Source: Pseudomonadota bacterium
GTDB taxonomy: Bacteria > Pseudomonadota > Gammaproteobacteria > Steroidobacterales > Steroidobacteraceae
Direction: 5' to 3'
DNA length: 60,211 nucleotides
Assembly: GCA_021843755.1 (NCBI GenBank)
Contig: JAKBWB010000072.1
Coordinates: 1 to 60,211, forward strand
Within the stretch, counting starts at the first letter, position 1. The number at the start of each line of letters is the position of its first letter. The notes under the pieces were generated by a model, which saw only the letters and a list, made by a program, of their open reading frames with translations, was not told the origin of the DNA and did no database searches. Positions 54,600 through 60,211 of the stretch are shown here, piece by piece. The translations under genes were made by a program, and so were the position numbers.

Positions 54600-54982
54600 A
54601 GCCGAACGCGCGCAGGCACGAGGCTCCCGGCGGCGAGCTCGAGCCGGCCAAGAGTCCGCCGCACACCTCGCCCCGCCCCGACGGCAACGACTCGAAGTTC
54701 GACCGTCTGGTATACGAGCGGGTACGGCTCGGAATCATGAGCGCGCTGGCGGTCAATGAGCCGCTCACGTTCAACGAGTTGAAAGCGCTGTTCGAGGTGA
54801 GCGACGGCAACCTCAGCGCGCACGCCCGCAAGCTCGAAGAGGCCGGCTACATCGAATGTGCCAAGTCGTTCGCAGACCGGCGCCCGAAATCCGAGTACCG
54901 CCTCACGTCCGCCGGACGACAGGCGCTATATCGTTATCTCGACCACATCGAGGCCGTCATCAAAGCCACGAGACGATCATGA
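54596..54982 (+). CDS. Winged-helix transcriptional regulator
   Basis: 128 residues. A hydrophilic N-terminus (about 35) is followed by a winged helix: FDRLVYERVRLGIMSALAV, LTFNELKALFEVSDGNLSAHARKLEEAGYIECAKSF (recognition helix about 66-80) and the wing RRPKSEYRLTSAGRQAL. This is the HTH_34-type domain of MarR-related regulators. It overlaps both neighbours by ATGA. It probably binds the dyad at 53900-53916 and regulates its own operon; the ligand is unknown. Confidence 0.88.
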   Translation: MKPNARRHEAPGGELEPAKSPPHTSPRPDGNDSKFDRLVYERVRLGIMSALAVNEPLTFNELKALFEVSDGNLSAHARKLEEAGYIECAKSFADRRPKSEYRLTSAGRQALYRYLDHIEAVIKATRRS

Positions 54983-55686
54983 GCGGTGCGGGCAATTTTC
55001 ACGTCGCGATCATCATGGACGGCAACGGCCGCTGGGCGCAGCTGCGGGGCTTGCCGCGCAGCGCCGGGCACGTGCAGGGCGCCAAGACGGTCCGGCGCAT
55101 CGTCGAGGCGAGTGCGCGGGCCGGCATCGGCACGCTCACGCTGTACGCATTCTCGTCGGACAATTGGGGCCGGCCAGGCCAGGAGGTGGACTCGCTCCTG
55201 CACCTGCTGCAGTGTTATCTCGCCGGCGAGACTCGCCGCTGCGTGCGCAATGGGGTGCGCATCAATGTGATCGGACGCCGCGATCGGCTGCCCTCGAGCC
55301 TGGTCCGGTCGATCGAGCACAGCGAAGCGCTGACCGCGCACTGCATCCGGATGCAGCTGCGCATCGCGGTCGATTATTCCGCGAAGCACAGCATCCTCGA
55401 GGCCGCGCGCCGCGCGTCGTGCAACCAGCTCTCCGTGCAGGCATTTCAGCATTTGCTTGCGGAGGTCGACCACTCCGTGCCGGAATCCGGCCCGGTGGAT
55501 CTGCTGATCCGCACGGGTGGGGAGCGGCGGCTGTCGGATTTCCTGCTCTGGGACTGCGCCTACGCGGAGTTGTACTTCACCGATCGATTGTGGCCGGATT
55601 TCGGCGAGGCGGAGCTGAACGCGGCACTCGAGGATTTCGCGGGCCGTGAGCGCCGTTTCGGCAAGGTGCTCGCGGAAACGGCCTGA
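54979..55686 (+). CDS. cis-prenyltransferase (UppS family), probable second copy
   Basis: 235 residues. Family motifs: IIMDGNGRWA (catalytic D14; diphosphate-binding G/N/R), YAFSSDNWGRP (N62-R65), and RTGGERRLSDFLLWDCAYAELYF (178-200) with the IPP-binding R178, R184 and S186. It should condense IPP onto an allylic diphosphate to give polyprenyl diphosphate, possibly undecaprenyl. The housekeeping uppS normally sits with cdsA, dxr and bamA; here the gene is coupled to a regulator and a membrane protein instead, so a specialised or inducible copy is likely. Chain length is not predictable. Confidence 0.88.
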   Translation: MSGAGNFHVAIIMDGNGRWAQLRGLPRSAGHVQGAKTVRRIVEASARAGIGTLTLYAFSSDNWGRPGQEVDSLLHLLQCYLAGETRRCVRNGVRINVIGRRDRLPSSLVRSIEHSEALTAHCIRMQLRIAVDYSAKHSILEAARRASCNQLSVQAFQHLLAEVDHSVPESGPVDLLIRTGGERRLSDFLLWDCAYAELYFTDRLWPDFGEAELNAALEDFAGRERRFGKVLAETA

Positions 55687-55749
55687 GTGCGCTCCGAGGC
55701 GCCCCGCCCCCCCGAGCCGTCGCTTCGGTGACACCGGTGCGGCATGACG

Positions 55750-56355
55750 TCAGACAGACGCGAAGCTGCGCGAAGCTGCGCTCCAGGCGGGCGCGCTCGC
55801 CAGTGCAGCCGGAACCTCCTCCGGTTGCGCGACGACCTGCCACATCGCCAGATGCCGCGCGTCCATGAACCGCTCCGTCACCGCGTGCTCGAGCAATGCC
55901 TTCAGCGGCTCGAAGTACCCCCGCGTGTTCACCAGGACGATGGGGCCGAGATAAAGTCCGAGCCTCTTGAGCGTGAGCGCCTCGAACAACTCCTCCAGCG
56001 TGCCGCTGCCGCCGGGCAATGCGATCACGGCCTCGGCGCCCGTGAGCATCAAGTGCTTGCGGGTGCGCATGTCCTCGACCAGTTTCAGCTCGCTCAGACC
56101 CCTGTGGCCCAATTCGAGGTCGGCCATGAACCGCGGCAGAATGCCGACGACCCGGCCGCCGTGCGCCAGGGCACCGTCAGCCAGCGCCCCCATCGAGCCG
56201 ACCGCGCCGCCGCCGTACAGGATGGCGATACCCTGCTTTGCCAGGACTTCGCCGAGTTTGAAGGCCGCCTGGCGGTAGGCGGGGTGGGACACGCGGCTCG
56301 ATGCGCAGTAGACGCAGACGGACCGCGTGATCATCTGCTCCGGGGTGACGCTCAT
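55750..56355 (-). CDS. LOG-family protein (cytokinin riboside 5'-monophosphate phosphoribohydrolase type)
   Basis: 201 residues. A Rossmann-like fold with SVCVYCASSRVSHPAY at the N-terminus, YGGGAVGSMGALADGAL near 47-63, the catalytic/Arg motif DMRTRKHLM (95-103), and PGGSGTLEE (114-122). LOG enzymes release the base from nucleoside 5'-monophosphates; many are misannotated as lysine decarboxylases. The start MSVTPEQM is chosen just before the family N-terminus. Stands between uppS-like and pncB genes; given the NAD salvage neighbours, a role in nucleotide housekeeping is plausible but unproven. Confidence 0.9.
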   Translation of the reverse strand: MSVTPEQMITRSVCVYCASSRVSHPAYRQAAFKLGEVLAKQGIAILYGGGAVGSMGALADGALAHGGRVVGILPRFMADLELGHRGLSELKLVEDMRTRKHLMLTGAEAVIALPGGSGTLEELFEALTLKRLGLYLGPIVLVNTRGYFEPLKALLEHAVTERFMDARHLAMWQVVAQPEEVPAALASAPAWSAASRSFASV

Positions 56356-56449
56356 GAGTCGGAATGATCCGCTGTTCGTGCGGCAGCAGGCAAGCCGCGC
56401 CGCCTGGCGGCATTGCTGGGGAGCACTGAGGCAGGAAGGAGCATGACGG

Positions 56450-57652
56450 TCAGACGCTCCGATGACCGAATACCTGCCGCAGGTAAGCCAGAAACGTTTC
56501 GTCGTCGCAGAGCGTCTTGCCCGGCGAATCGGACAACTTCGCCACCGGCTGACCGTTGCACTCGGCAAGCTTCATGACGATGTCGAGCTGGGGGATCCCC
56601 ATGTCGTTGGTCAGGCAAGTGCCGATCCCGAACGAACACGGCACGCGGTCGGCAAAATGTGCGTGCAACGCGAGCGCCTTCGGCAACGTCAGGCTATCGG
56701 AGAATACCAGCCGCTTCGTGTGCGCATCGATCCGCAGATGCTCATAGTGCGCAAGGGCCTTTTCGCCCCAGGTCACAGGGTCCCCTGAATCATGGCGCAG
56801 CCCGTCGAAGAGCTTGGCGAAATACAAATCGAAGTCGGCGAGAAAGGCATCCATGCCCACGACGTCAGTGAGGGCGGTACCGAGATCCCCGCGGTATTCC
56901 TGGACCCACTTCTCGAGCGCCGCCTTCTGAAAGTGCCGCAGTTGCACGCCTACCGCCTGGAAGGTCTGCAGGTACTCGTGAGCCATGGTGCCGACGGCCG
57001 TCAAGCCGTACTGCTTGGCAAGGTAGACGTTCGAGGTGCCACGGAAATACTGCGGCACCTCGCGCGCCAGAGTGGCCACGACTTCCTCGTGCCAGAGGCG
57101 TGAGAAGCGCCGGCGGGTGCCGAAGTCGAAGAACACGAACGGATGGCGTCTTGCGGGACCGGTTTGCTCGAATTCCCTCAACAGCTCGATCTTGCGCTTC
57201 AGCCGATTACGCCCCTCCTGGAGGGCCGCGCGCTCATCGAAGGCTCGAAAGTACAGCTCGTTGACGATCGAGAGTACGTGGATCTCGAAGCCCATCACGT
57301 GGATCTGTGGGCCACGCGCCTCGATCGAAAGCCGGTCTCCTTCGCAGCGAACCCGCAGATAGCGAGGCTGGAAGCGGAAGATGCGCAGAAAATCGATGAA
57401 ATCCGACTTCAGATAACGCTTGGTCGCCAGATAGGCGAGTTCCTCTTCGGTAAAGACGAGGCTGCAGAAGTGATCCAGCTGCTCGCGAACCGCGCGCTCG
57501 ATCGAGGCGAGCGGATATCCGGGCGGGTTGCGACAACGGAAGCGATAGACGGCCTGGTTGCCCGGGAAGGAATGCAGAAAGGGCTGCCACATGGTCAGCT
57601 TGTACAGGTCCGTATCCAGAAGCGAGCGGACCACCGGCACAAAGGTGCTCAT
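56450..57652 (-). CDS. pncB: Nicotinate phosphoribosyltransferase
   Basis: 400 residues. Makes nicotinate mononucleotide from nicotinate, PRPP and [20 protein letters not shown] at the N-terminus, [33 protein letters not shown] (with the regulatory His segment), and [15 protein letters not shown]. Length is that of the short PncB type. The ATG overlaps the stop of the nicotinamidase gene upstream (ATGA), so the two salvage steps are made together. Confidence 0.95.
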   Translation of the reverse strand: MSTFVPVVRSLLDTDLYKLTMWQPFLHSFPGNQAVYRFRCRNPPGYPLASIERAVREQLDHFCSLVFTEEELAYLATKRYLKSDFIDFLRIFRFQPRYLRVRCEGDRLSIEARGPQIHVMGFEIHVLSIVNELYFRAFDERAALQEGRNRLKRKIELLREFEQTGPARRHPFVFFDFGTRRRFSRLWHEEVVATLAREVPQYFRGTSNVYLAKQYGLTAVGTMAHEYLQTFQAVGVQLRHFQKAALEKWVQEYRGDLGTALTDVVGMDAFLADFDLYFAKLFDGLRHDSGDPVTWGEKALAHYEHLRIDAHTKRLVFSDSLTLPKALALHAHFADRVPCSFGIGTCLTNDMGIPQLDIVMKLAECNGQPVAKLSDSPGKTLCDDETFLAYLRQVFGHRSV

Positions 57653-58470
57653 TGGGCTTGCCCACCCGACTCGAGCGCCATTGCGCTCGCGGCGAGCCTG
57701 GCCCCCGCAGCGCAGGCGCCCTCGAGGAATGCGGTCGCGCTCGACTCGAATCCCGGGACTGGACTCATGCAATCCGTGAGCAACGCCGTCCGAGAGCGCT
57801 CCGCAGCGGTGAACCCCGCGAACAGATCGAGCACCGTGGCCCTGACACAGTGGCTCGAAGCCTCGCCGGCCACGAGCAGCCGGTCGGCCGGACCCGGACG
57901 CAGGCGGTCGATCAACGCGTCATTGGTGCCTGTGCCCGGATCGTCCTCGCGCGGCACCTCGGCGCGGATGGCGCTGTAGTGCTCGGTGAGAGGGTGCATG
58001 CCCTTCAGCACTTTCGCGACCGGGCGTTGCGTGCGCACCTCCCAATCGGCGAGCGCCCGGGCCAACGGGGCGCAGATGTTGTGGCCCGGCGTGCCGAGCA
58101 CACAGTGCACCGGCCAGACCATCAACCGATAGCGGCCCTGGGACTCGAGCCGGTCCAAGTAGTCGATGACCTCCGGCAGCAGGTGGTTGTCGCGCGGCAG
58201 AAACCTGCCGGCCCGGACCGTTTCGCAGGTGATCTGCGTGAAGGGCGCAACGGGCTGGCCATCGGCCCGCCGCCAGAACGTCACGCGCTCGATCGCCACG
58301 GACGGATGGGAATCGAGTGTGACGGTGATTTCCGTCAGCGCATCGCCCGCGCGCGCGACGAGGTCCGCGAGGCGCGCCAGATCCGCGCTCGCTCCGGGCA
58401 CCGGGAGTGCCGCCGACTCGATGTCGCAGAAGTCGTTCTGCGGATCTATGATGAGGAGTTTCGTGCCCAT
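57649..58470 (-). CDS. Nicotinamidase-type cysteine hydrolase
   Basis: 273 residues. Isochorismatase-like fold: catalytic D9 ([10 protein letters not shown]), metal ligands D53 and H55 (TLDSHPS), [13 protein letters not shown] near 118-129 as in nicotinamidases, a probable catalytic Lys near 153-156 (AKVLKG), and nucleophile C208 ([11 protein letters not shown]). The order and the coupling to pncB support nicotinamide-to-nicotinate deamidation (PncA role). It is about 60 residues longer than E. coli PncA, with an extended region before the catalytic Cys. Start at MGTKLLIID; codons further upstream add no similarity. Confidence 0.87.
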   Translation of the reverse strand: MGTKLLIIDPQNDFCDIESAALPVPGASADLARLADLVARAGDALTEITVTLDSHPSVAIERVTFWRRADGQPVAPFTQITCETVRAGRFLPRDNHLLPEVIDYLDRLESQGRYRLMVWPVHCVLGTPGHNICAPLARALADWEVRTQRPVAKVLKGMHPLTEHYSAIRAEVPREDDPGTGTNDALIDRLRPGPADRLLVAGEASSHCVRATVLDLFAGFTAAERSRTALLTDCMSPVPGFESSATAFLEGACAAGARLAASAMALESGGQAQ

Positions 58471-58832
58471 GGGTCCGTCCCGCCATTGTCGGTGATCCGA
58501 CCGCCACTTCGCCACCACCTTGAAATGGCTCATGGATGACGATTGACGGGCCCGGCGCGAGCCACCGTCCAGCCTGCCGCGCCGAGCCCGCGGCGGTCGT
58601 ACCCATCGGCTCCCCGCTGAACATCGGGGAATGAAGGCGAACGGGTCCCCGCGCACGTCGCGATGATGGCGAGCCAGCGCGGGGTTCTCGAGCACCGGCG
58701 ATGCCCGGCGCGAGCAGTCCGGTTCACCGCCTCTGATCCGATTCCGAGCCCCCGCAGCCTCGCCCTGAGCCGTGCATACCGCAAAAGGCCGGATTGCCGG
58801 GCACGCCACACCTCTCGTACAATTCCATCCAC
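58471..58832. other. Intergenic region between nicotinamidase gene and tRNA-Gly
   Basis: 362 bases. The promoters for the nicotinamidase-pncB unit (minus) and the tRNA (plus) should be here, but no clear boxes were found. No convincing gene. Confidence 0.4.
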
Positions 58833-58906
58833 GCGGGTGTAGTTCAATGGTAGAACTGCAGCTTCCCAAGCTGCTAACGTGGGTTCGATTCCCATCACCC
58901 GCTCCA
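58833..58906 (+). tRNA. tRNA-Gly (anticodon CCC)
   Basis: Complete cloverleaf. Acceptor stem GCGGGTG (58833-58839) with CACCCGC (58896-58902); D-arm with AGTTCAATGGTAGAAC; anticodon stem GCAGC/GCTGC around loop TTCCCAA (anticodon CCC); T-arm with GGTTCGATTCC; discriminator T and encoded CCA (58904-58906). Confidence 0.97.
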
Positions 58907-59354
58907 TTCCCAGGCAACGCCAGGCAGGCTGCGGCAATCGCGGCGGCGGCAAATATCTGATCGCTTGGGACAATTCGTGGGAACTCCGCACGGATTCTGC
59001 CCCGGATCGTTGCCCTCGGTTACCCCTCATTGCCCCGGCATTCGCACGTGGCGTCGCACTTGGCCTTCATCTCATATTCCAAGTCCGAATCAGAGGTCTT
59101 GATCGCCGTCCCTCAACTCATCGCCAGCCGACGCCCCGAGTCCAACAGCGACGCGGAGCTTCCGCAGCTACCCAGGAGCCGTCCTTGATTGATCCGAACC
59201 GACGGTCATTCGAAAGACCACTTCTGCGATTGAACTGACATACAAATTCCGTGGCGATTCTTCGTCCAGTTCATCTTTCATCTCGCGACCCATAATCGAG
59301 AAACTGAGGCGGACGTCTTATTCGGCCCAAATCTCGCCGCGATGGCCATCACGT
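58907..59354. other. Less GC-rich spacer downstream of tRNA-Gly
   Basis: 448 bases with noticeably more A+T than the rest of the window and no convincing gene. Possible left end of acquired DNA next to the tRNA. No copy of the tRNA 3' end was seen again in the remaining sequence. Confidence 0.4.
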
Positions 59355-60211
59355 TTAACGCGTGAGCGACGTTGCCAATTTTATCTCGAACACCGTTCCG
59401 TCTCCGTGCGCACCGCCGGATGATGTTGTCCCAAAAAGATTACCGGCACCGTCCATGACCAGGCCGGCCAGTGGATGCTCCCCATCCGACGTGCCCCCAA
59501 CGAAGGAGTACAGGACGGTCTCAATGTCGTTTCTGGGGTCGAACTCGAACACCGTGCCGTCTCCGTCTTGGCCGCCGTTGATGGTCGTTCCAAAGAGATC
59601 GCCAGTCTCATTTCCAACTAGAATTCCCTCTGGAGTGTCGCCGTCGTTCGCCGTGCTGCCGAACGAGTACAGCGTGGTCATTTTGCCGCTGGGCCTGATC
59701 TTGAACAGCGTGCCATCCTGGTTTACGCCGCCGAGCTCGGTCACTCCGTAGAGGTTGCCAGCACTGCCCATGACGAGCCGCAACGGCAACAAGCCATCGT
59801 TCGGAGTGCTGCCACCGGAGTATAGAACGGTCTCCGTCCCGGTGGGGCTCACCTTGAAAACCGTGCCATCGCCATATGCACCGCCCGAACGCGTTGTTCC
59901 ATAGAGATTTCCGGCTTTACCAAGCACAAGCCCGCCCCATGGCGCGCTCCCGTGAGCGCCGTCAAAGGAGTACCGGACGGTTACCCTTCCGGTGCGGCTG
60001 AGCTTGAAAACCGTGCCGTCCCCTTTGGGGCCACCGAAGAGGGTTATCCCATAGAAGTTCCCGGTACGGTCCGTGACGAGATCCACTGAGCAGGCGCACT
60101 CAAATTGAGGGGATAACCGGGAATTCTGAGCAGGATTTGTGAGGGACGGTGGCCTGGGCCCCTCATCGATCGAGCCCAGAACGGAGGCACAGTTGTCCCC
60201 GTCGTCCACAG
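59355..60211 (-). CDS. GloVer-type tandem-repeat protein, 5' end beyond window
   Basis: At least 284 residues, open to the window edge (a GTG at 60209 is probably not the true start). Almost all of it is five tandem units of about 50 residues with the core 'GNLYGTT..GG...DGTVFK..P.G....LYSF', the pattern of the GloVer repeat family, predicted to form a beta-propeller-like extracellular structure. Base composition is less GC-rich than the genes to the left. Probably surface or secreted; function unknown. Confidence 0.8.
   Translation of the reverse strand, partial: VDDGDNCASVLGSIDEGPRPPSLTNPAQNSRLSPQFECACSVDLVTDRTGNFYGITLFGGPKGDGTVFKLSRTGRVTVRYSFDGAHGSAPWGGLVLGKAGNLYGTTRSGGAYGDGTVFKVSPTGTETVLYSGGSTPNDGLLPLRLVMGSAGNLYGVTELGGVNQDGTLFKIRPSGKMTTLYSFGSTANDGDTPEGILVGNETGDLFGTTINGGQDGDGTVFEFDPRNDIETVLYSFVGGTSDGEHPLAGLVMDGAGNLFGTTSSGGAHGDGTVFEIKLATSLTR
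59358..60080 (-). repeat. Five tandem protein-coding repeats, about 150 bases each
   Basis: Units (residues counted from the GTG at 60209): 44-93, 94-144, 145-195, 196-249 and 250-284 (the last truncated). They share GN(L/F)(Y/F)G(T/I/V)T...GG...DGT(V/L)F. The repeats are diverged at the DNA level, so they look old rather than freshly expanded. Confidence 0.8.

Noticed and set aside
59358-60080. Regular repeats near the right end as a possible CRISPR array
   Set aside because: The period is about 150 bases and lies inside an open reading frame with diverged protein repeats; no short identical repeats with spacers.

Overview
The window is a GC-rich (roughly two-thirds G+C), gene-dense bacterial chromosome segment. 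Gene content points to a gammaproteobacterium, plausibly of the Steroidobacterales/Nevskiales/Xanthomonadales neighbourhood: a PuuD/PuuE-type purine pathway, kynU-kmo, a MoxR/Bat operon, AmpG-like and AcrB-type transporters, and a small protein resembling DUF6763. That placement is inferred from gene families and was not computed. There is no phage, IS element, CRISPR array or rRNA. The only RNA gene seen is tRNA-Gly(CCC) near the right end.

Layout. (1) 1-2442, minus: an AMP-forming acyl ligase cut by the window edge, coupled to a radical SAM/SPASM-type enzyme behind a good sigma70 promoter. (2) 3358-6034: single genes for MarC, a signal-less B12/siderophore-binding-protein homologue and a DUF962 membrane protein. 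(3) 6219-28079: a nearly complete route from guanine to ammonia, CO2 and malate. It holds allantoinase PuuE, allantoicase and ureidoglycolate lyase (minus), a divergent LysR regulator, malate synthase, urease ureDABCEFG, an NCS1 base permease, guanine deaminase, 5-hydroxyisourate hydrolase, xanthine dehydrogenase XdhABC, the membrane cytochrome-c-type urate oxidase PuuD and OHCU decarboxylase UraD. (4) 28294-35967: ECF sigma factor, likely anti-sigma, a beta-repeat/RDD membrane fusion, an RND efflux adaptor and pump, and a lipoprotein. (5) 36293-43463: MoxR-DUF58-DUF4381-VWA-VWA-TPR-BatD operon. (6) 43488-47152: pyrE, AmpG-like MFS, Rieske protein, DUF6763-like protein and a second MarC. (7) 47272-53810, minus: one tightly packed run, emrA-emrB-kynU-kmo-rhodanese-trmB. 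(8) 53985-55686, plus, divergent from (7): membrane protein, winged-helix regulator and a cis-prenyltransferase, with two short palindromes in the shared promoter region. (9) 55750-58470, minus: LOG-family hydrolase, then nicotinamidase-pncB for NAD salvage. (10) tRNA-Gly(CCC), followed by visibly less GC-rich DNA with a partial GloVer-type repeat protein.

How the genes work together. Guanine is deaminated to xanthine, oxidised by XdhAB (cofactor inserted with XdhC) to urate, oxidised by PuuD into the respiratory chain, and opened by HIU hydrolase, UraD, PuuE, allantoicase and AllA to two urea plus glyoxylate. Urease converts the urea to ammonia and CO2, and malate synthase feeds glyoxylate into the TCA cycle. 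No urea transporter and no glyoxylate carboligase are present in the window, which fits internally generated urea and a malate exit for carbon.

Most worth a second look: the acyl ligase/radical SAM pair (continuing off the left edge), the ECF/RDD-fusion/RND locus, the kynurenine genes embedded in an efflux operon, and the prenyltransferase-regulator trio with its palindromic promoter.
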